Below, one piece after another: positions 5,989 to 13,435 of a stretch of DNA of 15,530 bases. Every line of letters begins with the position of its first letter. Position 1 is the first letter of the stretch. The stretch covers positions 1 through 15,530 of the forward strand of contig JBKHXU010000174.1 of NCBI GenBank assembly GCA_046565865.1, in the 5' to 3' direction. Made by a program: the position numbers and the translations under genes. The notes below the pieces were generated by a model. The model ran no database searches and was not told the origin of the DNA. It saw nothing but the letters and a program-made list of their open reading frames with translations. This stretch comes from JBKHXU01 sp046565865 (lineage in GTDB: Bacteria > Pseudomonadota > Gammaproteobacteria > Acidiferrobacterales > Sulfurifustaceae).

Positions 5989-7188
5989 TCAGGCGACGAC
6001 GCTGACCGGCGCGTTCTTTGCGGCCTCGAGTGCGGTTTCGGCGCGTTTAACGAAGCTGGCCGTGTCTTCGCCGGCGGTGTGCAGCACCAACGCGTGCACG
6101 AAGCGCGGCAGGGCGATGATGCGCTCATCGACGCTAAGGTAAGTTTCAGCCGCGCGCTTGGCGGCCTTTTCCAGCGCGCGACTCGCGCCTTCCTTGCCGG
6201 TATCGGGAAACAGCACGGCGAACACGCCGTCGCGATACAGCGCGACGATATCGTAGGCACGAAAGTTCACCAGTATTTCTTGCGTGTAGCAGTTGAGCAC
6301 CGCCTCCATCGCCTTTTCGCCGTGCGTTTCTTGTACCGATCGCATGTCCTCGATCGCGATGAGTCCGAGCGCGAGCGGCCGCGCGGCGCGACGCACGCGC
6401 TTGACCTCGGCTTCGAGGCAATGCAGCAATCCCTCGCGCCGCACGAACGTGCCGGGCTTGTGGCTCGGGCGCAGCGCCAGGCGTACCACCGGCGCCCGCG
6501 GACGCCGGTTCGGCGCGCTGCGCAACTTTTCCACTTCCGCCCTCAACCCTTCGCGTTCGATCTCGGCCGCGGTCAGCGCGGTCGTGGTCTCGACCAGCTT
6601 TTGTTCCAGCGCATCGCGCTGGCGCGCCAACTCGTCCAGGCTCTTCATCCACGCCTGCTTTAGTTTGTGATAGTCCTTGACCGTGCCGTAGATCGCCTGC
6701 CAGGCGTCTTTTTCCGAGCGCAGCAGCGCTTGATACTTCTCCGCGCTCGCGGCCGTGGCATGCGGCGGCTCCTGTGGCCGTTCCAGCACGCCTTCGAGTA
6801 CCGAGTCCATCGCCGTATCCGGATCGGGCGCCGGCGCCGCTTCGATGGATTCAATCGTAAGATGCCGCGCCTCGAGGGTCGGCATCTCGGCGCTCGCGAC
6901 GACCGTCTCGATATCCGGCAGAAAACTGGCGATGTGTTGCTGCAGCAGGCGCGCGCGCACGCGCATGTTCGGCAGCGCGATCGGGTCGCGCGCGTAGATG
7001 TCGAGCTGGGTATGGAGGTCGGCGAGCGCCGCGGTGTCGATGCGGTCATCGCGGCGGTAACGGCGCATTGCGCGGGCGATGATGCCATGAAGCTCGCCGC
7101 CGTCGACGTGATCCTTCAGGGATTCCATGTGCCGCGAGACGACTTGCATCACGCGGGCTTCGACCGGGAGGGACTCACTGACCGCCAA
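5989..7188 (-). CDS. Degenerate GGDEF-domain protein with coiled-coil region
   Basis: The product is 399 aa from the chosen TTG. An N-terminal alpha-helical region carries acidic and alanine-rich stretches, and a probable coiled coil follows (SLDELARQRDALEQKLVETT into AEIEREGLRAEVEKLR). The last 140 residues have the GGDEF fold order: FVRREGLLHCLEAEVKRVRR, PLALGLIAIEDM, ETHGEKAMEAVL, YDIVALYRDGVFAVLFPDTG. The active-site loop is RDGVF (about 319-323) instead of GGDEF, and the metal-binding aspartates are not conserved. It is therefore unlikely to make c-di-GMP; a structural or ligand-sensing role is possible. The start is uncertain. The TTG at 7188 has AAGGA 7 nt upstream. The TTG at 7221 would add 11 residues and follows a stop codon directly. 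It converges on the hydrolase gene. Confidence 0.8.
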   Translation of the reverse strand: MAVSESLPVEARVMQVVSRHMESLKDHVDGGELHGIIARAMRRYRRDDRIDTAALADLHTQLDIYARDPIALPNMRVRARLLQQHIASFLPDIETVVASAEMPTLEARHLTIESIEAAPAPDPDTAMDSVLEGVLERPQEPPHATAASAEKYQALLRSEKDAWQAIYGTVKDYHKLKQAWMKSLDELARQRDALEQKLVETTTALTAAEIEREGLRAEVEKLRSAPNRRPRAPVVRLALRPSHKPGTFVRREGLLHCLEAEVKRVRRAARPLALGLIAIEDMRSVQETHGEKAMEAVLNCYTQEILVNFRAYDIVALYRDGVFAVLFPDTGKEGASRALEKAAKRAAETYLSVDERIIALPRFVHALVLHTAGEDTASFVKRAETALEAAKNAPVSVVA

Positions 7189-7233
7189 TAGGATGTCCTT
7201 GCTTTTTGTGCCGGCGAGCAACTAACACCACGC

Positions 7234-7262
7234 AATGTACCTTCCGGGTTGGAAAAGCACAA
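7234..7262 (-). promoter_or_regulatory. Putative promoter of GGDEF-like gene
   Basis: Minus strand TTGTGC, 17-nt spacer, TACATT (4 of 6). Predicted start near 7227 leaves a leader of about 40 nt before the TTG at 7188, consistent with that start choice. Confidence 0.35.
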
Positions 7263-7272
7263 TATCTGGTAG

Positions 7273-7764
7273 TCACACGATCGCCGGTCGGTCGGGTAGT
7301 TCGTTACCGCGCGGCCCGGGGTAATGGGCGGCGAGCAGCTCGCCGATGGCGGCGATGCCGGCGACGGTGCCGGCCTCGTAACGACCGGCGCGGTACTCGG
7401 CCTCGATCTGTTTGCAGATGCGCTCCCAGGCGTCGGGCGCGACGCGCCGATGGATGCCGCGATCGGCGAGGATCTCGACATCGTGGTCCGCGAGCAGTAC
7501 GTACAGCAACACGCCGTTGTTGTGCTCGGTGTCCCAAACGCGCAGCTGACCGAATATTTCGAGCGCGCGCTCGCGCGCGGTTTGATTCCGTACGAGCGGC
7601 CGGAACTCGAGTGCCGCTTCGATGGCGAAACAGATTTGACCATGGTGCGTCGCCTCCGACGCGCGGATCGCTGCTTCGATAGCGCGCACGGTCCGGGCGC
7701 TGAATAGCTGGCGCACGCGCCACGGCGGCAGCAGCAGGTGGCGTACCCAGCGGCGCCAGTTCAT
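7273..7764 (-). CDS. TPM-domain protein, second of operon
   Basis: This 163-aa protein has a basic, proline-containing start (MNWRRWVRHLLLPPWRVRQLF) and then a TPM-type alpha/beta domain: TVRAIEAAIRASEATHHGQICFAIEAAL, RALEIFGQLRVWDTEHNNGVLLYVLLADHDVEILADRGI, and WERICKQIEAEYRAGRYEAGTVAGIAAIGELLAAHYP. The LRVWDTEHNNGVLLYVLLADH block is the counterpart of the GVDDGVLFLIALNDR block in the neighbouring TPM protein. There is no signal peptide. Such short TPM proteins regularly follow lemA and a long TPM gene. Their function is poorly defined; other TPM proteins have been linked to acid phosphatase activity or to photosystem II repair in plants. The start overlaps the previous stop (TGATG), so translation is coupled. 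Confidence 0.85.
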   Translation of the reverse strand: MNWRRWVRHLLLPPWRVRQLFSARTVRAIEAAIRASEATHHGQICFAIEAALEFRPLVRNQTARERALEIFGQLRVWDTEHNNGVLLYVLLADHDVEILADRGIHRRVAPDAWERICKQIEAEYRAGRYEAGTVAGIAAIGELLAAHYPGPRGNELPDRPAIV

Positions 7765-8663
7765 CACCACCTCCCGGAGGCGCCGCCGCCGCCGAAGCCG
7801 CCGCCCCCACCGCTGAAACCGCCGCCACCCCCGCCCCCAAAACCACCGCCACCGTATCCGCCGCCGCTCGACCAGCCGCCATAACCGCCACCGCGCGAGC
7901 GGAAGCCGCCAAGCAGGGTGAATGCGAACACGACGACGCCGAACACGATGGCCGCCAGCAGCGAGCTCGCGATGATCCAGGTGACCACGGCGGCAATGCC
8001 GCCGGCGGCGCCGGCACCGAACAGCCGCCCCAAGACCGCGCGCAACAGACCGCCGACGACGATCACCGCCACGAATGCGAACGGCATGAGTTGCTCGAAG
8101 CGCGACCACGAGGTGTCGCGCCTCTCGGGCGGCGGCAGCGGTTCGCCTTCGATCAGGCGCATGATGCGATCGAGCCCGGCGCGGATGCCGCCGTAGTAAT
8201 CGCCCTGTTTGAAATACGGCACCACAATCTCCTCGATCACGCGATTGGCGACGGCGTCGGGAATCGCGCCTTCGAGACCGTAACCGACTTCGAGCCGCAA
8301 CGCGCGGTCGTTGAGCGCGATGAGAAACAGCACGCCGTCATCGACGCCCTTGCGGCCGAGCTTCCAGTTTTCCGCGACGCGGATACTGTACTGTTCGTCG
8401 GTCTCCGGCGCGGTGCTGGGGACGATCAACACCGCGATCTGGCTGCCGCGCTTCGCCTCGAAGGCCGCAAGCTGTTGTTCCAACGCTTGGCGTTGGCTAG
8501 GGGTGAGCACGTTGGCAAGATCGGTGACGCGCGCCCGCAGCGGCGGCACCGCGACTTCGGCGATGGCGGCCACGACGAGCAGTCCCGCCACCAGCAGCGA
8601 TGCCCAGCGTAAGCCGCCGCTAGAACGAGAAGCCGATGGCGACGCAGCGATCTCGCGGTGCAT
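7764..8663 (-). CDS. TPM-domain membrane protein with glycine-rich tail (YgcG type)
   Basis: The 299-aa protein has an N-terminal hydrophobic segment (about 20-36) serving as signal or anchor. A TPM domain follows (about 38-172: AEVAVPPLRARVTDLANVLT, GSQIAVLIVPSTAPETDEQYSIRVAENWKLG, GVDDGVLFLIALNDRALRLEVGYGLEGAIPD, GDYYGGIRAGLDRI). Two membrane helices (about 193-210 and 221-252) come next. The tail is almost pure glycine with a few Ser, Phe and Tyr, ending GASGRW. This is the standard build of the YgcG-like partner of LemA. The TPM domain should face the periplasm. The ATG at 8663 was chosen; a TTG at 8690 in the same frame would add nine residues, and neither has a clear ribosome binding site. 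It lies 38 nt after lemA. Confidence 0.9.
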   Translation of the reverse strand: MHREIAASPSASRSSGGLRWASLLVAGLLVVAAIAEVAVPPLRARVTDLANVLTPSQRQALEQQLAAFEAKRGSQIAVLIVPSTAPETDEQYSIRVAENWKLGRKGVDDGVLFLIALNDRALRLEVGYGLEGAIPDAVANRVIEEIVVPYFKQGDYYGGIRAGLDRIMRLIEGEPLPPPERRDTSWSRFEQLMPFAFVAVIVVGGLLRAVLGRLFGAGAAGGIAAVVTWIIASSLLAAIVFGVVVFAFTLLGGFRSRGGGYGGWSSGGGYGGGGFGGGGGGGFSGGGGGFGGGGASGRW

Positions 8664-8701
8664 TGCGGTTTCGGTTTGGGCCGCTCGCAACGACGCGGTT
8701 G

Positions 8702-9319
8702 TCAGCGCGGCGCCGGCGTGGCGCCTGGCGGCGTACCGAAGTCGACCTTGGGTGGTGTCGCCAATTCGCGCTCATTATCGACGCTGAAGTTCGGTTTGGT
8801 CTCAAAGCCGAACACCATGGCGGTGAGATTGCTCGGGAACGAGCGCACCGTGACGTTATAGTCCTGCACTGCTTTGATATAGCGGTTGCGCGCCACGGCG
8901 ATGCGGTTTTCCGTGCCTTCGAGCTGCGCTTGCAAATCGCGGAAGCCGGCGTCGGCCTTGAGTTGCGGATAGTTTTCGGCCACGACCAGCAGCCGCGCCA
9001 GCGCGCTGCTCATGTCACGCTGCGCCGCCTGGAACCGCGCGAACGCCTGTTCGTCGGCGAGCAGCTCGGGCGTGGCCTGTATCTGTCCGACGCGGGCGCG
9101 CGCCTCGGTCACTTGCGTCAACACCTCGCGCTCGTGAGCGGCGTAGCCCTTGACCACGTTGACGAGATTGGGCACGAGATCGGCGCGCCGCTGGTACTGA
9201 TTCAGCACCTCGGACCACGCCGCCTTGATCTGCTCGTCCTCGCGCTGCAGCGTGTTGTAACCGCAACCGCTCAGCAGCAACACCAGCACCAACGACAGAC
9301 TACGAATCCCGACGCGCAT
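8702..9319 (-). CDS. lemA: LemA family lipoprotein
   Basis: The product is 205 aa, normal for LemA. It has a lipoprotein signal (MRVGIRSLSLVLVLLLSGCG) with lipobox LLSGC and acylated cysteine C19. The mature protein is helical with the family's hallmark stretches: QIKAAWSEVLNQYQRRADLVPNLVNVVKGYAAHEREVL, VAENYPQLKADAGFRDLQAQLEGTENRIAVARNRY, and NVTVRSFPSNLTAMVFGF. LemA proteins are exported helical-bundle proteins of unknown biochemical role that nearly always sit beside TPM genes, as here. The C-terminus is a proline- and alanine-rich tail. The ATG at 9319 has GGGAGGT just upstream; the frame continues upstream to 9388 but would read through the promoter. Confidence 0.93.
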   Translation of the reverse strand: MRVGIRSLSLVLVLLLSGCGYNTLQREDEQIKAAWSEVLNQYQRRADLVPNLVNVVKGYAAHEREVLTQVTEARARVGQIQATPELLADEQAFARFQAAQRDMSSALARLLVVAENYPQLKADAGFRDLQAQLEGTENRIAVARNRYIKAVQDYNVTVRSFPSNLTAMVFGFETKPNFSVDNERELATPPKVDFGTPPGATPAPR

Positions 9320-9346
9320 ACGACCTCCCACGGTATTGGAGCGGCA

Positions 9347-9352
9347 ATTATA
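9347..9352 (-). promoter_or_regulatory. Consensus -10 box of lemA operon
   Basis: Minus strand TATAAT, a perfect match in a GC-rich gap, 28 nt before the lemA ATG. The -35 region at 16-17 nt spacing (CTGCGC) is weak. Confidence 0.6.
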
Positions 9353-9377
9353 CGAGCGCCGGGGCGTCGCGCAGAAG

Positions 9378-9404
9378 CGCGGCGCCAAGGACGAAGGCGC
9401 CGCG
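9378..9404 (-). terminator. Strong GC hairpin downstream of hybrid histidine kinase
   Basis: CGCGGCGCC and GGCGCCGCG form a perfect 9-bp stem with a 9-nt loop, 13 nt after the kinase stop codon. No T-tract follows on either strand. It may protect the 3' end of the kinase mRNA or pause polymerase. Intrinsic termination is doubtful. Confidence 0.4.
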
Positions 9405-9417
9405 AGACACGGGGGCG

Positions 9418-10986
9418 CTATGCGTTGGACAGTGGCGAGCTGACGAACAACGCCTGCAACTCTTCCGTGTCGATGGGTTTCACCAAATGGTGGTCGAAGC
9501 CGGCGGTGCGGCTCGATTCCCGATGCTCGGCCTGTCCGTAGCCGCTCAACGCCACCAGCAGCGCGTGTTTATGGCGCGGGTCTTCGCGCAACGCACGCGC
9601 CACGGCCCAGCCGTCTTGTTGCGGCAAGCCGAGATCGAGCACCGCCGTGTCCGGCAAAAATTCATGCGCGATCCGCAGCGCCTCGGCGCCGTCGGCCGCG
9701 GTCCGCACCTCGTGTCCATATTGGCGCAACAGGATGGCGAGCGACTCGGTGATGTCCGGATTGTCGTCCGCGATCAGCACCCGCCGCGTCGGCGCCAGCG
9801 CGATCGGACGCTTGCTGGCCGCGTGTTCGTCGCTCATGTGCACGCGCCCGACCAGCGGCAGGCGCACAGTAAACTCGCTGCCCTTGCCCGGGCCGTCGCT
9901 CGCCGCAGTGACGTCGCCGCCGTGCAGTGCGACGATGCGTCGGGCCAGCGTCAGGCCGATACCGAGGCCACCCTCGGAGCGCGCCACCGTTTGTTTGCCC
10001 TGCACGAACATGTCGAACACATACGGTAAGACGTCGGCGCTGATGCCGGCGCCGTTGTCGCGCACCCGCAGCGCCACATGCGTGCCTTCGGTGCTGGCGG
10101 CGATGTGGATGGAGCCGCCGCGGCCGGTGTATTTGATCGCGTTACTTAGGAGGTTGGAAACCACTTGTACCAAGCGCGCGCTATCGCAGTCGAGTATATA
10201 GCGGCGTTCAGGGATGTCGACCCAAAGGTTGTGACGCTTGGCCTCGACGGCGGCGCGGTTCATCTCCACCGCTTGCCACACGATGTCGCGCAAATCCGCC
10301 GGCGCGGTGACCAAGGTGACCTCGGATGTGGTGATGCGCGAGAGATCGAGCAGGTCGTCGACCAGGCGTGCAAGGTGCTTGACCTGGCGCTCGATCAAGC
10401 CCGACGCCCACTGCAGGCGCGAATTGCCGCTGCCGTTGGCGCGCACGATTTCCGAAACCATGCGCAGCGGCGCCAGCGGGTTGCGCAGCTCGTGCGACAG
10501 CGTGGCGAGAAACTCGTCCTTGCGCCGTTCGGCTTGCTCGCGGGCGACCTCGACGCGCTTGCGGTCGGTGATGTCGACCAGCACGTTCACCGCGCCGATC
10601 AATTTTCCGTTGTCGTCATGGATGGGATTGGCATGCGCCAGCACGGTAAGCCGTGTGCCGTCGGGACGCTCGATGATGATTTCCTGGCCTTTGTATTCGC
10701 GATCATCGCGCAACGCCAACGCCATCCAGCAGCGGTCGTGATCGATCGGCGCGCCGTCGGCGGCGTACAGTTTGAACGAACCGCAGAAGCGATCGACCGC
10801 GTCGTTGAGTGCCGGTGCGCGGCCCCATAGCTTCACCGCCTGCTGGTTGTAATACGTAATCAGTCCGTCCGGATCGCAGGTGTAGGCACCGACGGGAAGT
10901 TTTTCGAGTAGGCGGCGGAATTGGATTTCGGATTTATAGCGAAGTGCTTCGGTTGGAACGTCTCCTACGAATGCCAGTTCAGTCAT
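9418..10986 (-). CDS. PAS hybrid sensor histidine kinase with C-terminal receiver
   Basis: The 522-aa protein has four domains. A PAS sensor with its PAC tail spans about 18-145 (LLEKLPVGAYTCDPDGLITYYN to LIGAVNVLVDITDRK). HisKA follows at 155-220, with phospho-acceptor H165 in FLATLSHELRNPL. HATPase is at about 265-378 (N-box SNLLSNAIKY near N282, G1 DNGAG 310-314, G2 GGLGIGLTLA 339-348). The receiver is at about 402-515 (acidic pair D407-D408, phospho-acceptor D451 in VLDLGLP, K503 in LVKP). There is no membrane segment, so it is a cytosolic sensor of unknown signal. No separate response regulator is adjacent; the receiver lacks an output domain. The ATG at 10986 has GGAG at proper spacing, unlike the ATG two codons upstream, which overlaps that site. 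Confidence 0.93.
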   Translation of the reverse strand: MTELAFVGDVPTEALRYKSEIQFRRLLEKLPVGAYTCDPDGLITYYNQQAVKLWGRAPALNDAVDRFCGSFKLYAADGAPIDHDRCWMALALRDDREYKGQEIIIERPDGTRLTVLAHANPIHDDNGKLIGAVNVLVDITDRKRVEVAREQAERRKDEFLATLSHELRNPLAPLRMVSEIVRANGSGNSRLQWASGLIERQVKHLARLVDDLLDLSRITTSEVTLVTAPADLRDIVWQAVEMNRAAVEAKRHNLWVDIPERRYILDCDSARLVQVVSNLLSNAIKYTGRGGSIHIAASTEGTHVALRVRDNGAGISADVLPYVFDMFVQGKQTVARSEGGLGIGLTLARRIVALHGGDVTAASDGPGKGSEFTVRLPLVGRVHMSDEHAASKRPIALAPTRRVLIADDNPDITESLAILLRQYGHEVRTAADGAEALRIAHEFLPDTAVLDLGLPQQDGWAVARALREDPRHKHALLVALSGYGQAEHRESSRTAGFDHHLVKPIDTEELQALFVSSPLSNA

Positions 10987-11030
10987 CGCCATCTCCACGG
11001 GAAACAAAAGTACAGGGGGGATGCAGCGCA

Positions 11031-11036
11031 ATGATA
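11031..11036 (-). promoter_or_regulatory. Possible -10 box for hybrid kinase
   Basis: Minus strand TATCAT (5 of 6), about 45 nt before the kinase start. The only -35 candidate (TTGTCG) is spaced 19 nt away, so this is weak. The 105-nt gap before the kinase is the first clear break after the long gene run to its right. Confidence 0.3.
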
Positions 11037-11091
11037 CCGGCATCGTCGCGGGAGTCGACAACTTTAAAACCGCGGACCGGGCAGGGGTTTG

Positions 11092-11901
11092 TCACGCAAC
11101 GACGTCCATGATCTTTACTACCGCCGACCGGCGACCGAACGCGGCGCTGCGCACCGGCGCGCCCTCGGCTTCGAATTCATGCAGCAACCGGTAATCGCCG
11201 CCGGCCTCGGCGATGAGAATCGGCACCGCCGCCAGATCCCACGGGCGGTCGTGATAGTCCACCATCGCGTCGGCGGCGCCGATCGCGACCAATGTCTGGC
11301 CGAAGCACGAGCGATAAATGCGGTGATTGGGAAACGCGCGCACCAGCCGATCGAAACGATCGCCGGCGTCGCGATAGCGCACGAAGTTGGCGCGCGCGCT
11401 CAACACGATGCGCAGATTCGCGGCGCTCGCGTCGCCGAGCTGCACGCGCACGCCGTTATAGAACGTACCGAGACCGAACCCGCCCGCCGCGCGCATATCG
11501 AGCGCCGGATGATCGAGCACACCGATCAGCGGCTGCCCACGATAGTAAAGCGCGATGATGCTGCCGAAGGTCGGCACGCGATGCACAAAGTCCTCGGTGC
11601 CATCAATCGGATCGAGTACCCATTGAAACGCCGCCTCCGGCGCGTGCGTCGGAAATTCCTCACCGAGAATGCCGTGCTCCGGAAACGTCTGGCGGATGCG
11701 CGCACGCAATCGCTCTTCGACGCGCAGATCGGCGTCGGTCACGTAGCTGCCGTCGGATTTTTGCTTCACCGTGAAGCCCTGCCGCAGCGCCGCCTGAATC
11801 AAGTCGCGCGCCTGATCCGCGAGTTCGAGCGCGTGGCGATAGAGCGAGCTGACCGCATCGCGCGCCAACGCGTCACGTGGATCGTTCGTGGTCCGCGTCA
11901 T
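11092..11901 (-). CDS. Inositol monophosphatase family phosphatase
   Basis: The product is 269 aa, with the metal-dependent phosphatase motifs of the IMPase/FIG superfamily: SDGSYVTDADLRVEERL (49-65), ILGEEF (78-83), WVLDPIDGTEDFV (94-106), and DRPWDLAAVPILIAEAGG (218-235). Metal ligands would be E81, D97, D100 and D222. Members dephosphorylate inositol phosphate, PAP, fructose bisphosphate or histidinol phosphate. The DPIDGTEDFVHRVPTFG form and the AYRSC-like segment HRIYRSCFG are common in HisN-like histidinol-phosphatases, but specificity cannot be settled here, so no symbol is given. Its ATG overlaps the stop of the VOC remnant (ATGA), so translation is probably coupled to that remnant, and it is the last gene of an eight-gene run. 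Confidence 0.9.
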   Translation of the reverse strand: MTRTTNDPRDALARDAVSSLYRHALELADQARDLIQAALRQGFTVKQKSDGSYVTDADLRVEERLRARIRQTFPEHGILGEEFPTHAPEAAFQWVLDPIDGTEDFVHRVPTFGSIIALYYRGQPLIGVLDHPALDMRAAGGFGLGTFYNGVRVQLGDASAANLRIVLSARANFVRYRDAGDRFDRLVRAFPNHRIYRSCFGQTLVAIGAADAMVDYHDRPWDLAAVPILIAEAGGDYRLLHEFEAEGAPVRSAAFGRRSAVVKIMDVVA

Positions 11902-12086
11902 GTCTCGTCCCGCCGGTCGTGGCGTCGCCGCCGCTCCGAGCGATACTTGGTGATTTCAAGGCGTATCCCGTCGGGGTCGGATCCGTGCGCGGCCATCACA
12001 GCGTCTTCATAGCGTTCGAATCGCGGCAAGTCGGAAACCGCGAGATAGATGTGGTCGATGTCAATGATCTCGGACGTGTGCGGCAT
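11898..12086 (-). pseudogene. VOC (glyoxalase-fold) gene with large in-frame internal deletion
   Basis: The 62-residue reading frame starts like a normal VOC protein (EIIDIDHIYLAVSDLPRFERYEDAVM). It then passes directly to what is normally the C-terminal strand (SDPDGIRLEITKYRSERRRRHD). Full-length members are about 130-150 residues with these two segments separated by roughly 80-100. The fragment keeps the first metal-binding histidine (H12) and a C-terminal glutamate (E44) but lacks the core of the fold, so it cannot form the usual enzyme by itself. Its ATGA overlap with the phosphatase start is intact, so it may still matter as a translated coupling leader. An alternative is a genuine small VOC-derived protein. 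Confidence 0.65.
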
Positions 12087-12094
12087 CCCGCCAT

Positions 12095-12100
12095 CTTATA
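12095..12100 (-). promoter_or_regulatory. Possible -10 box before VOC remnant
   Basis: Minus strand TATAAG (5 of 6) ends 8 nt before the ATG at 12086. There is no clear -35. If active, the transcript for the remnant and the phosphatase would be almost leaderless. Confidence 0.25.
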
Positions 12101-12118
12101 TTGGATGCCGCGCGCGGA

Positions 12119-12517
12119 TCAGCCGTTGCGCCGGATCCGCCGTTTGACGACGCGCTTCGACGCAGGCCGGCGCCGGCGTTTGGTCGCCGGCCGTCTGCTG
12201 GCGATGTCGATCGATTCGCGCATCCACACCCGCAATTCGTGCGGGTCGGTCAGCACCTCTTCCGGCAGCTCGAAATAGCGGCGCACCTCACGGATCCCAT
12301 GCCGCGTGCGGTAAGAGAACGGACGCATGCCGGCGCGTTCGTACTTAGGACGTGTGCTGTCGTCGACCACGAAGTACAGGCTGTTGCCCATGATCATCGC
12401 GAATTGCGTCGCGCCGGTACAGATGCCGACGCCGCCAAAGAAGCGGGTGGTGCGTACCGCGCCCGCGGGCTCGAGCTGTTCCAGCACATAGTCGGTGAAT
12501 TCGGCGCTTGCGGACAT
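12119..12517 (-). CDS. TfoX N-terminal domain protein with basic tail
   Basis: This 132-aa protein has a TfoX-N domain over about residues 5-100: FTDYVLEQLEPAGAVRTTRFFGGVGICTGATQFAMIMGNSLYFVVDDSTRPKYERAGMRPFSY, followed by RYFELPEEVLTDPHELRVWM. The last 25 residues are mostly Arg and Lys (ATKRRRRPASKRVVKRRIRRNG), typical of a nucleic-acid-binding tail. Sxy/TfoX is a competence activator in Haemophilus and Vibrio, but single-domain TfoX-N proteins are widespread and mostly uncharacterised. It is 36 nt after the DUF2306 gene and 32 nt before the VOC remnant, in the same orientation. No competence genes are nearby, so a competence role is not claimed. Confidence 0.88.
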   Translation of the reverse strand: MSASAEFTDYVLEQLEPAGAVRTTRFFGGVGICTGATQFAMIMGNSLYFVVDDSTRPKYERAGMRPFSYRTRHGIREVRRYFELPEEVLTDPHELRVWMRESIDIASRRPATKRRRRPASKRVVKRRIRRNG

Positions 12518-12553
12518 TCTATGAGCGGTGTCCTGACGGCCGGTGCGTGGGCC

Positions 12554-12940
12554 TTAGCCGAACAGCCATGTGTGCAGCAGGCGCCCCGGCGCGAGCGCGA
12601 ATCCGCCGGCGATGAGGATACCGCCGACATAGAGGCCGATCATGTTCCCGCGATGCGTGCGGATATCGCCGCGACGCGCGGCCAGGTACGCGGCTGGCGC
12701 GCTATAGAGCGTCAGCACGCTGAACGCATGGATAAAACCGAAATGGCCGTACGCGGTCGGCCCCACATGTGCCGGCATGAACAACGTGATGATGCCGGTG
12801 CCGATCATCAACACGAGGTAGACCCGGCCGAGCGCCTTGTGTGGGCGCGTCCCCTTGGGCGTTGCCAGCAATATCGATCCGATGACGAACGCCGGCAGCA
12901 CCGTGGCGAGATGAAAATAGGTGAGTTGCTGGTAAGTCAA
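12554..12940 (-). CDS. DUF2306-type four-helix membrane protein
   Basis: The 128-aa product has four membrane segments and the family pattern: YFHLATVLPAFVIGSILLATPKGTRPHKALGRVYLVLMIGTGIITLFM, then HFGFIHAFSVLTLYSAPAAYLAARRGDIRTHRGNMIGLYVGGILIAG. Conserved histidines (H10, HKALGR, HFGFIH, RTHRGNM) suggest metal or heme contact, but this is unproven and the function is unknown. The start is a TTG at 12940, chosen because GAAAGGAAGG precedes it and because it overlaps the upstream stop as TTGA. A more upstream start would run far into the neighbouring gene. Together with the upstream membrane gene it forms a tightly coupled pair. Confidence 0.85.
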   Translation of the reverse strand: MTYQQLTYFHLATVLPAFVIGSILLATPKGTRPHKALGRVYLVLMIGTGIITLFMPAHVGPTAYGHFGFIHAFSVLTLYSAPAAYLAARRGDIRTHRGNMIGLYVGGILIAGGFALAPGRLLHTWLFG

Positions 12941-13425
12941 CGCGGCCTTCCTTTCGATCGTGTCGCGTGCGCAGCAACGCATCTCATGTGTTGGCCGATG
13001 CGCAGAAACATCGTCACGTTGATCGCCGCCAATGTTGCGACCGAGGCCCAGCCCGTTACCACCGGATCGTCGCCCGTTACATCGATAAGCCACAGCGCCA
13101 CGATCGCGGCCGCGAGAAATTTCCAGCCGACGACGAGCGACAGCGGAAAGTAGCGGTAGATGAAATCGCGGCCATGGCGTCCGCCGTTGCGCTGGAACAA
13201 GAACACCAGCCCGCTGATCGTCAGCGCCAGGGTGAAGAGCGCGTCGGCGTAGTCCCAGGCATGTAGCGCCGTGCCGGGCGCGAGGCGTATGAGCGTGAAC
13301 TGCATCCAATCGAACGCCATGATCGCGATGAAGTAGAAGAACGCCTTGCCCTCGGACACGCCGCGCCGCGCCAGCGCGGCGTTGACGTGGGCGGTGTCCC
13401 AAAGATCGCGATGGCTGAAGGACAT
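12937..13425 (-). CDS. Unknown four-helix membrane protein
   Basis: I do not recognise this 162-aa protein. It has about four hydrophobic segments (FFYFIAIMAFDWMQFTLI; LFTLALTISGLVFLF; FPLSLVVGWKFLAAAIVALWLI; WASVATLAAINVTMFLRIG) with short polar loops, and a soluble start MSFSHRDLWDTAHVNAALARRG. Its stop overlaps the TTG start of the DUF2306 gene, so the two are probably made together and may form a complex in the inner membrane; that is inference from coupling. It lies 10 nt after the acetyltransferase gene. The ribosome binding site is weak (AGCGAG). Confidence 0.8.
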   Translation of the reverse strand: MSFSHRDLWDTAHVNAALARRGVSEGKAFFYFIAIMAFDWMQFTLIRLAPGTALHAWDYADALFTLALTISGLVFLFQRNGGRHGRDFIYRYFPLSLVVGWKFLAAAIVALWLIDVTGDDPVVTGWASVATLAAINVTMFLRIGQHMRCVAAHATRSKGRPR

Positions 13426-13435
13426 GCGTCGCTCG

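Noticed and set aside
7767..7911. Dense GC-rich trinucleotide repetition that looks like a tandem repeat or satellite
   Set aside because: It is the glycine-codon-rich tail of the TPM protein, normal for the family, not an independent repeat.
8636..9541. 301-codon plus-strand frame opposite lemA and the kinase
   Set aside because: It is antisense to two genes with clear homology, has an arginine/histidine-rich composition and no domain.
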